From NCBI GenBank assembly GCA_016185365.1, contig JACPNP010000060.1:1-64000 (forward strand): DNA of 64,000 nt. The letters run 5' to 3'. This document shows positions 34,620 to 42,833 of the stretch, one piece after another; position 1 is the stretch's first letter, and every line of letters begins with the position of its first letter. The position numbers and the translations under genes are program-made. The DNA comes from Terriglobales bacterium (GTDB taxonomy: Bacteria > Acidobacteriota > Terriglobia > Terriglobales > Acidobacteriaceae). The notes below the pieces were generated by a model. That model was not told the DNA's origin. It was given only the letters and a program-made list of their open reading frames with translations, and ran no database searches.

Positions 34620-35853
34620 ATGGCCAACGTCCGCCCGTTCAACGCCCTCCGGTTCGATACCGGCAAAGTCCAGCTGGAAAATGTCCTCACCCAGCCGTAT
34701 GACAAGATCACGCCGGAGATGCAGGCCGGATACTACGCCAAAAGCCCGCACAGCCTCATCCCCATCGAGCTGGGACGAGCCGACGCAGCGTTTCGAAGTA
34801 CCCAATGCTCCCGGCGAATGGCGCACACGCGCCGGATTCATCGGGCTGTGCCGGCTGTACGACTATCCGGAACACGTGGTCCATCGTCACGAACAGACGC
34901 TCTCCAAGCCCAAGGCGGACCGGCTGGATCTGTTGCGGGCCACGCACACCCACTCCGGCCAGATCTTCTTGTTGTATTCCGACCCGGAATCCGAGGTCGA
35001 CTCGCTCCTGGCGAAATCCATCGACCCCAACCGCTCCACGGCCTCCATGGTGGACGAGTACGATGTGCGCCATACCATCTGGCGGATCAATGACCCGATG
35101 ATCATCGCCCAGCTCAGCGCCCTGATGAAGGACAAGAAGCTCATCATCGCCGACGGCCATCACCGCTATGAGACCGCGCTCGCCTATCGCAACGAGTGCC
35201 GATCGCGCCATCTTGAAAAACCCGCGGAAGAAGGCCGCACCGGCCAGTTGGTGATCGACGGCCACGCGCCCTATGAATTCGTGATGGCCACGTTCATCAA
35301 CATGGACTCGCCGGACCTCCTCATCCTGCCCACGCATCGCGTCGTCTTCGGGCTGCCGGGATTTGACGCGCGCGTCATGATCGACGCCGCCATGACCTAC
35401 TTCGATGTGGAAGGCATGCCCGCCGGAGCCACCGCCGAGACCGCCATGAACACGCTGAGCGCGCTTGCCTCCGCGCGCACTTCGTTCGTGGCCGCCACTG
35501 CCGACGGCGCCTGGGTGCTTAAGGCGAAACGGACCGCGATCGATCATCTGCTGGCCAGGACGCCGCATTTGCAACGCGAACTGGATGTGGTGCAGCTTCA
35601 TAAAGTGCTGTTGGAAGAAGTCCTCGGCATCTCGGAAGAAGACATCCGCAACCAGACGTACCTTCAATATCTGCGCAGTGCGGAGGAAGCCATGGCGCGC
35701 GTCCGTTCCGGCGCGAACGTGGCCTTCCTGATGAATCCGGTGCGCATGAGCCAGATGCGCGATGTCTCGTTCGCACTGGAAGTCATGCCGCAAAAGTCCA
35801 CCGATTTCTACCCCAAGCTGATGAGCGGGCTCACGCTGTATGCGCTCGACTGA
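34620..35853 (+). pseudogene. DUF1015 family protein gene with internal frameshift
   Basis: The gene starts at ATG 34620 (MANVRPFNALRF, then LTQPYDKITPEMQ). It runs in one frame to about 34780 (LIPIELGRA) and continues in the +1 frame with TQRFEVPNAPGEWRTRAGF up to LTLYALD. The second part contains HRHEQTLSKPKADR and IIADGHHRYETAL, the DUF1015 hallmarks. Compared with family members as I recall them, about 30-40 residues are missing at the junction, so this looks like a deletion of 3n+2 bases rather than a single base error. The role of DUF1015 is unknown. The following amidase gene overlaps its 3' end. Confidence 0.82.
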
Positions 35854-37330
35854 CGTCCGCCGACTCGCCGCGTTGGCGGTCCTTGCCGTGCTTGTCGCCG
35901 CTGTTCTTCCCTGGGTCACGCGCTCGGCGGAAGAAAAGCGCCTCTACGTGTTCACGCCCGCCGGCATCTCCTCGATCTCGATCACGGACCAGGACAGGCA
36001 CGAATACATCGCGCTGCAGGACCTGCTGCCCAACCTGGGTCAAGTCGGCATCCGCCGAGAGCGTGACGTCGTTCGCCTGCGCGTGGGCGCGGTGGAAGGC
36101 GAGTTTCGCGATGGACGCAACCGCTTCCGCATCGGGAAGATGCAGGTCGAGTCCGCGCTGAAGGTCCGCATCGACGAGAGCGGACGCGTCCTGGTCCCCC
36201 TGGATCTGCTGCCGGAGATCATCAAGCAATACACCGGGGCCGAACCGGAGCTCCGGCTCGCAAGTCACAAACTTTATTTGCGCGGCGTGGCGCAATACGT
36301 ATCCATCGAGCTCCGGCGGACCGATCCAAGCACGCTTGTGCTGACATTTCCCGTGGCCGTCAGCCCGAACATCACCAACGAGGGCGGCCGGGTGCGGCTG
36401 TCCTTCACGCATGAGCCGGTGTTGATGAGCGCCGATCGCATTGATTATCAGGACAAGCTCATTCAGTCCATCGCCTTCAGTGAACCCAATGGCGCCTCTG
36501 AGATCACCGTGCAGGGCGCCGCGCCGCTGCTCACAGGATTCAGTGAAGGCGGCCGCGTGATCACACTTAGCGCCGCGCCGGCTCCGCCGAAGATCGCGCA
36601 GGCTCCGGCGCAGCCTCCGCCTTCAACCTCGCCTATCGCGGCCCCGGTCACGCCGGGCCGGCTTCCGGCCACCGCATCGCCGGGATTGCCGGAGACGCCG
36701 CTCCCCGTCCATGGCGTGGTCCCGTTTTTCGTGATGATCGACCCCGGACACGGCGGCGATGACAGCGGTGCCCGCTTCAGTGAGAAGTTTCAGGAGAAAG
36801 ACGTCACCCTTGCCATCGCCCGCCGCCTGCGCGCGGAATTGCAGGACCGCGGCATCACGGCCGTGCTTCTGCGCGACTCGGATACGACCCTGCCCCTGGA
36901 ACAGCGGGCGGAGGGAGCGAATCTGCGCCGCGCGGGCATGTTCATCAGTCTTCATGCGGGCGGACCCGGAGTGGGCGTTCGCGTGTATACCGCGCTCGTG
37001 CCGCCTGCCGACCCCAAGGTGCGGGAGCAAGCGGGGCCCTTTATTCCCTGGCAAAGCGTGCATGCTGCGTTCCTGGATAAGAGCCGCGTGCTGGGCGAGC
37101 AGATGGTCAGTGAATTGGCGGGACGCAAGGTGGACGCACAACTGATGCCGGCGTCTATCGCGCCGTTGAGCCGTGTGGCGTCGCCGGCGGTGGCGCTGGA
37201 AGTGGCACCGCCGCGGGACAATCCATCGCTGGATGGTTTGAATGCACCTGCCTATCAGCAAGCGGTTGCCCAGGCGGCCGCCGCCGCGGTGGTGGGCGCA
37301 CTGGCCCACATGTTGGAGGAGCACAAGTGA
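35840..37330 (+). CDS. N-acetylmuramoyl-L-alanine amidase (Amidase_3)
   Basis: The protein has 496 residues. After a membrane signal (LAALAVLAVLVAAVLPW) come two beta-rich domains (about 35-240) resembling the copper-amine-oxidase-like and AMIN surface domains. A Pro-rich linker (about 245-290) and the zinc amidase domain follow. Zinc ligands are seen in MIDPGHGGDDSG, the Glu in FQEKDVTLAIA, and ISLHAGG; the catalytic Glu is likely in ALEVAPP. It cuts the stem peptide from peptidoglycan in the periplasm. It overlaps the DUF1015 stop by 14 nt and the GerMN gene by GTGA. Confidence 0.88.
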   Translation: MRSTDVRRLAALAVLAVLVAAVLPWVTRSAEEKRLYVFTPAGISSISITDQDRHEYIALQDLLPNLGQVGIRRERDVVRLRVGAVEGEFRDGRNRFRIGKMQVESALKVRIDESGRVLVPLDLLPEIIKQYTGAEPELRLASHKLYLRGVAQYVSIELRRTDPSTLVLTFPVAVSPNITNEGGRVRLSFTHEPVLMSADRIDYQDKLIQSIAFSEPNGASEITVQGAAPLLTGFSEGGRVITLSAAPAPPKIAQAPAQPPPSTSPIAAPVTPGRLPATASPGLPETPLPVHGVVPFFVMIDPGHGGDDSGARFSEKFQEKDVTLAIARRLRAELQDRGITAVLLRDSDTTLPLEQRAEGANLRRAGMFISLHAGGPGVGVRVYTALVPPADPKVREQAGPFIPWQSVHAAFLDKSRVLGEQMVSELAGRKVDAQLMPASIAPLSRVASPAVALEVAPPRDNPSLDGLNAPAYQQAVAQAAAAAVVGALAHMLEEHK

Positions 37331-37923
37331 TCTCACGCCAACTACAGATCACCATCGCGCTGCTGCTGATCGCATTGCTCGCCGGAGGAGTGTATATGTA
37401 CGAACTCCGCCGCCGCGACGAGCGCAACCTGCTGCAGAGCGCGGATGCGCGTCCCGTGACAGCTCCCGTGGCCGGCCCCAAGGTCCCGGTCACGCTGGTC
37501 GTCGCGTTCGATGATGATGGTGTATTGATGCGCCGGCAGGCCGAGGTCGCCTTGCCGGACGATCCCAGCGGACGGGCGCGTGAAGTCCTGCGCGCGTTGC
37601 TGGCGGAGTATTTGCAGCATCCCGCTCCTCACAAGGTCGGCGAGGGCGCGGACGTGGATGCTGTGTATCTTGTGGAAGGTGGATTGTGCGTGGTGGACAT
37701 GAACGCCAAGTTCGCCACCGGACATCCCTCCGGCGTCCTGCTGGAGCAGTTCACCGTGGCTACCATGATCGAGACCCTGGCCGTGAACATACCCGGCGTA
37801 CGGCGCGTGAAATTCCTGGTGGAGGGCAAGGAGCGCGAGACGCTGGCCGGACACGCCGATCTCACTACCATGTATGACGTGGATGCGGTCCACCAGATCG
37901 TGACCGGATTGGAGAAACATTGA
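37327..37923 (+). CDS. GerMN-domain membrane protein
   Basis: The protein is 198 residues from a GTG overlapping the amidase stop. An N-terminal membrane anchor (ITIALLLIALLAGGVYMYEL) precedes a GerMN domain at about 55-180. It shows GRAREVLRALLAEYLQ, the VDMNAKFATGHPSG strand and VKFLVEGKERETLAGH. GerMN domains occur in spore germination and cell-wall proteins. Fusion-like coupling to an amidase and to murI suggests a peptidoglycan role here. Confidence 0.82.
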   Translation: MISRQLQITIALLLIALLAGGVYMYELRRRDERNLLQSADARPVTAPVAGPKVPVTLVVAFDDDGVLMRRQAEVALPDDPSGRAREVLRALLAEYLQHPAPHKVGEGADVDAVYLVEGGLCVVDMNAKFATGHPSGVLLEQFTVATMIETLAVNIPGVRRVKFLVEGKERETLAGHADLTTMYDVDAVHQIVTGLEKH

Positions 37924-38714
37924 AACAGCGGCCCCTCATCGGTGTGTTCGACTCCGGCGTCGGCGGCCTCACTGTGCTTGCCGAGCTGCTGCGCCAGGTC
38001 CCGAACGCGGACTACGTCTACTTCGGTGATACCGCGCGGCTCCCCTATGGATCGAAATCCGCCGCCACCGTGGCCAAGTACGCCATCGGCGCCGCCCACT
38101 ATCTTGAGCAGCAAGGCATCGACTTTCTGGTCATCGGCTGTAATACCGCCTGCGCGCAGGCGTATGACAGTGTCCGCGCCGCGGTGAAGACGCCGATGAT
38201 CGGCGTGATCGAGCCCGGCGCGGAGGCTGCCGCGGGCGTCAGCCGGAAGAAAGACGTGATCGTCCTGGCCACGGAAGGAACGGTGAATAGTCATGCCTAT
38301 CGCAAGGCGCTCGAAGCCCGAGGGATCAAGGCGGAGGAAAAGGCCTGCCCGCTCTTCGTCCCGCTGGTGGAAGAGGGATGGGGCGAGCACAGCGTCACCG
38401 AGCAAGTCGCGCACATTTATCTGGATGACCTGTTCAAGGGGGCGGCGGATGTGATGGTGCTGGGCTGTACGCACTATCCCCTGCTCCGTCCGCTGCTTCG
38501 CCGCATCACGCCGGAGCGCATCCAGATCATCGACTCGGCGGAGTCCACCGCGCGCAAGGTGGCGGAGGCGCTGCCGCACGCGGCTTCCGGCGGCGTATCG
38601 GCTCCGGATGTCCGCTTCTTTGCCACCGATTCGGTGGAGAAGTTCCGCCGCGCCGGGGAAAAGTTCCTCGGCCAAAGGATCGTGGACGTCACCCATGTAG
38701 ACTTGGAGTCGTGA
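37920..38714 (+). CDS. murI: Glutamate racemase
   Basis: The protein is 264 residues from a TTG overlapping the upstream stop (TTGA). It begins GVFDSGVGGLTVL, with the two catalytic cysteines in VIGCNTACAQA and VLGCTHYPLL, and PYGSKSA as the substrate loop. It makes D-glutamate for peptidoglycan. It forms a tightly overlapping unit with the amidase and GerMN genes. Confidence 0.95.
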   Translation: MKQRPLIGVFDSGVGGLTVLAELLRQVPNADYVYFGDTARLPYGSKSAATVAKYAIGAAHYLEQQGIDFLVIGCNTACAQAYDSVRAAVKTPMIGVIEPGAEAAAGVSRKKDVIVLATEGTVNSHAYRKALEARGIKAEEKACPLFVPLVEEGWGEHSVTEQVAHIYLDDLFKGAADVMVLGCTHYPLLRPLLRRITPERIQIIDSAESTARKVAEALPHAASGGVSAPDVRFFATDSVEKFRRAGEKFLGQRIVDVTHVDLES

Positions 38715-38776
38715 TTCCACGGTCTGCTCATTGTGGTTTGTTCTGGACCGGTTATTCCCTGGGTAATGCTCTTCTG

Positions 38777-38804
38777 GAAACTTGAAACTGGAAACTCGAA
38801 ACGG
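38777..38804. repeat. Heptamer array just before rph
   Basis: Four consecutive 7-mers (GAAACTT, GAAACTG, GAAACTC, GAAACGG) end 6 nt before the rph start codon. No Shine-Dalgarno sequence is seen between array and ATG. The same word family recurs before the esterase gene at 42616. Confidence 0.8.
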
Positions 38805-38810
38805 ATTCTC

Positions 38811-39548
38811 ATGCGTAACGACAACCGCGCTCCCGAGCAGATGCGTCCCGTGGTCCTCACCCCGGACTATCTCTCCATGCCGGAAGGCTCGGCGCTGATC
38901 GAAGTGGGCCACACCAAGGTGATCTGCACGGCCACCATCGAGGAGTCCGTGCCTCAGTTCCTGCGCAACTCCGGCAAGGGCTGGATCACCGCTGAATACG
39001 CTATGATCCCGCGGGCCACGCTCACCCGCACCCCGCGCGAATCGAGCAAAGGACGCGTGGGCGGGCGCACCCATGAGATCCAGCGGCTCATCGGACGGTC
39101 GCTGCGCGCGGTCTGCGACCTGAAAAAGATCGGCGAACGCACTATCACGCTGGACTGCGACGTGATCCAGGCCGATGGCGGCACCCGCACCGCGTCCATC
39201 ACCGGGGCCTTCGTCGCGCTCGGTCTTGCGGTGGAGCGCCTGCTGGCCAGCGGCACGCTCAAGCAGTCGCCTATCCTTGATTTTGTCGCCGCCACCAGCG
39301 CCGGCATCGTGGACGGCCAGGTCGTGCTCGACCTTCCCTACGAAGAGGATTCCCGCGCCGAGGTGGACATGAACTTTGTCATGACCGGCAGCGGCCGGTT
39401 CGTGGAACTCCAGGCCACCGCCGAACAGAACGCCTTCGATGACGCCCAACTCGCCGAGCTTCTGCGCCTGGCCAAGAAAGGCTGCGCGGAACTCATCGCC
39501 AAACAGCGTGACGTGCTGAAGCAACTGCCCGTGGCTAAAGGCAAGTGA
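38811..39548 (+). CDS. rph: Ribonuclease PH
   Basis: The protein is 245 residues from the ATG at 38811; the longer ORF includes the repeat array. Motifs are [35 protein letters not shown], the phosphate site [14 protein letters not shown], and [19 protein letters not shown]. It trims tRNA 3' ends phosphorolytically. It lies downstream of murI but is separated by about 100 nt. Confidence 0.95.
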   Translation: MRNDNRAPEQMRPVVLTPDYLSMPEGSALIEVGHTKVICTATIEESVPQFLRNSGKGWITAEYAMIPRATLTRTPRESSKGRVGGRTHEIQRLIGRSLRAVCDLKKIGERTITLDCDVIQADGGTRTASITGAFVALGLAVERLLASGTLKQSPILDFVAATSAGIVDGQVVLDLPYEEDSRAEVDMNFVMTGSGRFVELQATAEQNAFDDAQLAELLRLAKKGCAELIAKQRDVLKQLPVAKGK

Positions 39549-39554
39549 TTGCTC

Positions 39555-39578
39555 GAAATTCCGCAGTTCCGCACTTCC
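39555..39578. repeat. Octamer array after rph
   Basis: Three 8-mers follow the rph stop: GAAATTCC, GCAGTTCC, GCACTTCC. They belong to the same word family as the array at 39692. Confidence 0.65.
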
Positions 39579-39590
39579 CCAATGATTTCG

Positions 39591-39622
39591 TGTCATTCTG
39601 AGCGTAGCGAAGAATCTGCTTC
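39591..39622. repeat. Dispersed repeat, TCATTCTGAGCG type
   Basis: TGTCATTCTGAGCG...GAAGAATCTGCTT occurs here and at 48673-48707. Related TGTCATTCCGAG...GAGGAATCCCTTT copies are at 41750 and 56261. This looks like a short dispersed intergenic repeat family. Confidence 0.65.
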
Positions 39623-39691
39623 TCCTAACGCCTAAGGCCCAGGGCCTACCGCCTCTCAGGGCGCGTCGAGGGACCTTGGTTCGGTTCCTTT

Positions 39692-39723
39692 CAATTCTGC
39701 AATTCCGCAGTTCCGCAATTTCC
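39692..39723. repeat. Octamer array just before the aldolase start
   Basis: Four 8-mers (CAATTCTG, CAATTCCG, CAGTTCCG, CAATTTCC) end 6 nt before ATG 39730. There is no visible Shine-Dalgarno sequence between them and the start. Confidence 0.75.
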
Positions 39724-39729
39724 AATAGA

Positions 39730-40731
39730 ATGGCTCCCATGTCCCTCACTCCCGGAAAGCTCGCAGGCATGAAGGCGGTATCCGACAAGCGTGGCGTGAT
39801 CGCCGCCGCGGCCATGGACCAGCGTGGCTCGCTGCAGAAGTCTCTGGCCAAGGAAAAAGGCGCCGAGATCACCGACCGTGACATGGAAGAGTTCAAGGAG
39901 ATCGTCACCGCCGTCCTTACCAAGCACGCCTCCGCCATCCTACTTGATCCCGAGTGGGGTCTCTCTGCCGCCAAGAAGCGCGCGCCGGGAAGCGGATTGT
40001 TGCTGGCCTACGAAAAGACCGGATACGACAAGACCGGGCCCGGCCGCCTGCCAGACCTGCTTGACAACTGGAGCGTGAAGCGCCTGAAGGAAGCCGGCGC
40101 CGATTGCATCAAGATACTGCTGTATTACACCCCCACCGACGGCCCCAAGATCAATGACATCAAGCACGCCTGGGTGGAGCGACTGGGCGACGAATGCCGC
40201 GCCAATGACATTCCTTTCTTCCTTGAGTTCGTCGGCTACGAAGAAGGTGTGGACGAGAAGGGCCTGGAGTTCGCGAAGAAGAAACCGCAGATCGTCATCG
40301 GCTCCATGGAGGAGTTCACCAAGGACCGCTACGGCGTGGACGTGATGAAGGTCGAGGTCCCCATCAACATGAAGTTCGTGGAAGGCGCCAAGAGCTGCAC
40401 CGGACAGGCGGCGTACACCAAGGCCGAGGCCATCGAGCATTTCCGCAAGGCGGCCAAGGTCTCCACCAAGCCGTTCATCTATCTTTCCGCCGGCGTGAGC
40501 AACGAGGAGTTCAATGAGTCTCTGGCGCTCGCGGCCGAGTCCGGCGTGAAGTTCAATGGCGTGCTCTGCGGACGCGCCACCTGGAAAGACGGCATCCCCA
40601 TCTTCGGCAAACAGGGCGCCAAGGCGTTCGAACAATGGCTGAGCACCAAGGGCGTGGAGAACATCAACAACGTCAACAACAGCCTCAAGGCGGCCACATC
40701 CTGGTTCAGCATCTACGGGGTCAAGGCCTAG
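39730..40731 (+). CDS. Class I aldolase, tagatose-1,6-bisphosphate aldolase (LacD) family
   Basis: The protein is 333 residues (330 if the ATG at 39739 is used). It shows AAAMDQRGSLQKSL, LLDPEWGLSAAKKR, the DCIKILLYYTP strand and the likely Schiff-base Lys in VMKVEVPINMKF. FIYLSAGVSNEEFNESL and GVLCGRATWKDGI near the end match the LacD-type family. It probably cleaves a ketose bisphosphate to triose phosphates, but the sugar is not certain. It stands alone between repeat-filled gaps. Confidence 0.85.
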   Translation: MAPMSLTPGKLAGMKAVSDKRGVIAAAAMDQRGSLQKSLAKEKGAEITDRDMEEFKEIVTAVLTKHASAILLDPEWGLSAAKKRAPGSGLLLAYEKTGYDKTGPGRLPDLLDNWSVKRLKEAGADCIKILLYYTPTDGPKINDIKHAWVERLGDECRANDIPFFLEFVGYEEGVDEKGLEFAKKKPQIVIGSMEEFTKDRYGVDVMKVEVPINMKFVEGAKSCTGQAAYTKAEAIEHFRKAAKVSTKPFIYLSAGVSNEEFNESLALAAESGVKFNGVLCGRATWKDGIPIFGKQGAKAFEQWLSTKGVENINNVNNSLKAATSWFSIYGVKA

Positions 40732-40749
40732 GGTTAGAGGTTTTCCTGC

Positions 40750-40777
40750 CGACTACTGACTACCGACTACCGACTTA
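40750..40777. repeat. Heptamer array just before the SDR start
   Basis: Four 7-mers (CGACTAC, TGACTAC, CGACTAC, CGACTTA) end 3 nt before the ATG at 40781, leaving no room for a Shine-Dalgarno sequence. Confidence 0.8.
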
Positions 40778-40780
40778 ATC

Positions 40781-41590
40781 ATGGTTGCCCCCGCCTACTT
40801 CGCCGCCGTCAGCTCTAAGCGCTTCCCCACCGCGCTGATCACCGGCGCGTCCGGTGGGATCGGCTATGAGCTGGCCCGCTGCTTCGCCCGCGACGGCTGG
40901 GGCCTGGCCCTGGTCGCGCGCGACAAGGCCAAACTCGACAAGGTCGCCGATGAACTGCGCAAGCTGGGCAGTCCATTGGTCACTGTCATGGCCAAGGACC
41001 TCGCCGAACTGGAATCACCGGATGAGATCTTTCAAGCGACGGAGCGGGCGGGTCTTCAGATCGACGCGCTGGTGAACAACGCCGGATTCGGCTGGCGCGG
41101 CGACTTTGTGAAGCAGGACCTCGACGACATCCTGGACATGGTCCAGGTCAACATCGTCGCCCTCACCCACCTTACCCGGCTGTACTTGCCGCAGATGGTG
41201 GCGCGCAAGAGCGGCCGCATCCTCAATGTAGCTTCCACCGCCGCGTTTCAACCCGGCCCGCTGCTGAGCGAGTACTACGCCACAAAATCGTTCGTTCTTT
41301 TCCTGTCAGAAGGCTTGTATGAGGAGTTGCGCGGCACCGGCGTGACCGTTACCTGTCTTTGCCCGGGCGCGACCCACACCGGCTTCGCCGCGCGCGCCGC
41401 CATGACGGACAGCAAGCTCTTCAAGGCGGGCGCCGCTGACGCGCGCAAGGTCGCAGAGGCCGGCTACCGCGCCATGCGGAAAGGCAAGGCCGTGGTCATC
41501 ACTGGATTCGTGAATCGGCTGGTGGCTCAATCGGTTCGATTGGGGCCACGCTGGCTGGTGCGCAAGATCACCAAGTGGATCTCGGAATAA
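40781..41590 (+). CDS. Short-chain dehydrogenase/reductase
   Basis: The protein has 269 residues. The NAD(P) site is ITGASGGIGYELAR, the NAG motif is VNNAGFGWRG, and the catalytic residues are in NVASTAAF and EYYATKSF (Ser and YxxxK). This is a classical SDR that oxidises or reduces an alcohol or ketone. It resembles the DltE/YqjQ-like group that ends in a C-terminal helix, but the substrate cannot be assigned. Confidence 0.88.
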   Translation: MVAPAYFAAVSSKRFPTALITGASGGIGYELARCFARDGWGLALVARDKAKLDKVADELRKLGSPLVTVMAKDLAELESPDEIFQATERAGLQIDALVNNAGFGWRGDFVKQDLDDILDMVQVNIVALTHLTRLYLPQMVARKSGRILNVASTAAFQPGPLLSEYYATKSFVLFLSEGLYEELRGTGVTVTCLCPGATHTGFAARAAMTDSKLFKAGAADARKVAEAGYRAMRKGKAVVITGFVNRLVAQSVRLGPRWLVRKITKWISE

Positions 41591-41638
41591 CGGCCCTTCA
41601 TTCAGAACCATCACGAATGTACCGCCAGCGTCCCAAAC

Positions 41639-41686
41639 GTACCGCCGGCGTCTCGCCGGCTGTGGCGGCGGCATCTTGCCGCCGCA
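41639..41686. repeat. Double-hairpin dispersed repeat, copy 1
   Basis: This 48-nt element has two stem-loops: GCCGGCG..CGCCGGC and GGCGGCGGCATCTTGCCGCC. A second copy at 45880-45928 differs essentially by one inserted base. The rest of the 257-nt gap (41591-41847) holds only another dispersed repeat at 41750. Confidence 0.75.
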
Positions 41687-41749
41687 CCCGCCCGACCCGG
41701 CCTCTACATTTGTCGTCCCGTGCAGACGCGAAGCGCACGCCGCGCCTTT

Positions 41750-41790
41750 GTCATTCCGAGCGAGGCGCGCCGAGTCGAGGAATCCCTTTG
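41750..41790. repeat. Dispersed repeat, TCATTCCGAG type
   Basis: The segment reads TGTCATTCCGAGCGAGG...CGAGTCGAGGAATCCCTTT. A close copy lies at 56261-56306 and a shorter relative at 39591. Confidence 0.6.
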
Positions 41791-41847
41791 TCCTGCACGG
41801 ACCCACACGTCACCGAAAATGAGCCCGGAACATGCCTCGCCCAGTCG

Positions 41848-42615
41848 TCACTTCAGCGCGTAGCCAAGCCAAGTTTCGTCAAGCGGCGCGTATTTCGCCT
41901 TGTCGGTAAGTGACTTATCTCGTAAGAACTTCCAGGCATCTTCCAGGAGTTCTCCATACCGGCCGCCAAAGTCATGGCCTGCGCCCGAAATTTCCCTGTA
42001 CTCCAGCTTTATCCCCCGCTTGCGCACGGCGTCCCGCGTGGGATGCGCCTCGGCCAGCGGGTACACCTTGTCTTCCCCGCCGATGAAATATGCCAGCGGG
42101 ATCTTGCGCTTCACGTGGTCAAGCATCGCAAACTGCCTTTGACGGAGCGAGCCGGCGAACATCACGGCGGCGGCGTAATACTGCGATTGCTGCGGAGCGA
42201 TGTAAAACGCCATATCCGCCCCGTTCGAATAGCCGAACAGGTACACGCGCCGGCCATCCACCGGCAGCTCTTTCTTCACTTGCTCGACCACGTCATACAG
42301 GAACTCGGGACCATCGATGGGGACCTGCCAGCCGTACTTGCCTTTTCCGGTCGGCGCGACAAGAAGGACCGCTTCTCGTTCCGCGAGCTTCTTCCAAGCC
42401 TCGATCTGTTCCCTGCCGTCTCCACCCGTTCCATGCAACAGAACGACCAGTGGCAGAGGTGAGGATTTCCTGACCGCTGGTTTTTCCGGGATGAATAGAT
42501 AAAAGGCCCGCTCTTGCCCGCCGGAGCGAATGCTGCGATGCGATATGCCGGTCCCACCCGCCTGCGCCTGCGCCGACTGGAGCAAACCACCCGCCAGCAC
42601 AATGCTCGCGGTCAT
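41848..42615 (-). CDS. Exported alpha/beta-hydrolase esterase (LpqC / PHB-depolymerase-like)
   Basis: The protein is 255 residues from the ATG at 42615. A signal peptide (TASIVLAGGLLQSAQAQA) is followed by an alpha/beta hydrolase. The oxyanion region is LVVLLHGTGGDG, the nucleophile elbow FGYSNGADMAF (GYSNG), and the likely catalytic His is in SGAGHDFGG. The family hydrolyses ester bonds, for example of feruloyl or polyhydroxybutyrate substrates; the actual target is unknown. The start codon directly abuts a GAAACTT heptamer array, so the 15 extra N-terminal residues in the ORF track are translated repeat. Confidence 0.8.
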   Translation of the reverse strand: MTASIVLAGGLLQSAQAQAGGTGISHRSIRSGGQERAFYLFIPEKPAVRKSSPLPLVVLLHGTGGDGREQIEAWKKLAEREAVLLVAPTGKGKYGWQVPIDGPEFLYDVVEQVKKELPVDGRRVYLFGYSNGADMAFYIAPQQSQYYAAAVMFAGSLRQRQFAMLDHVKRKIPLAYFIGGEDKVYPLAEAHPTRDAVRKRGIKLEYREISGAGHDFGGRYGELLEDAWKFLRDKSLTDKAKYAPLDETWLGYALK

Positions 42616-42643
42616 GAAACTTGAAACTCGAAACTTGAAACTG
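42616..42643. repeat. Heptamer array abutting the esterase start codon
   Basis: Four 7-mers (GAAACTT, GAAACTC, GAAACTT, GAAACTG) begin at the base next to the minus-strand ATG. This is the same word family as at 38777. Confidence 0.8.
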
Positions 42644-42648
42644 GCTTT

Positions 42649-42833
42649 CCTCACTCCCACTCGTTTGCCCTGGACCAGTGTCCTTTGTGTTTCTTTTTTG
42701 CTTCGTGTCTTAGTATTTGCTTCCGTGCCTTAGCCTTTGTCTTTGTTTTTTTGCAATTGTTTTTGCTTTTGAATCTCAATTTCCAGATTACCCGATTACC
42801 CGATTCCGCAATGCCTCACCTCACTCCCACTCG
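42649..42833. repeat. 15-bp direct repeat copying the guaA 3' end, with word arrays between
   Basis: CCTCACTCCCACTCG occurs at 42649-42663 and at 42819-42833. The second copy contains the last codons and stop of guaA. Between them lie a TTTGCT-type hexamer region (about 42712-42777) and an octamer array AGATTACC, CGATTACC, CGATTCCG (42785-42808). No gene is seen. Confidence 0.75.
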
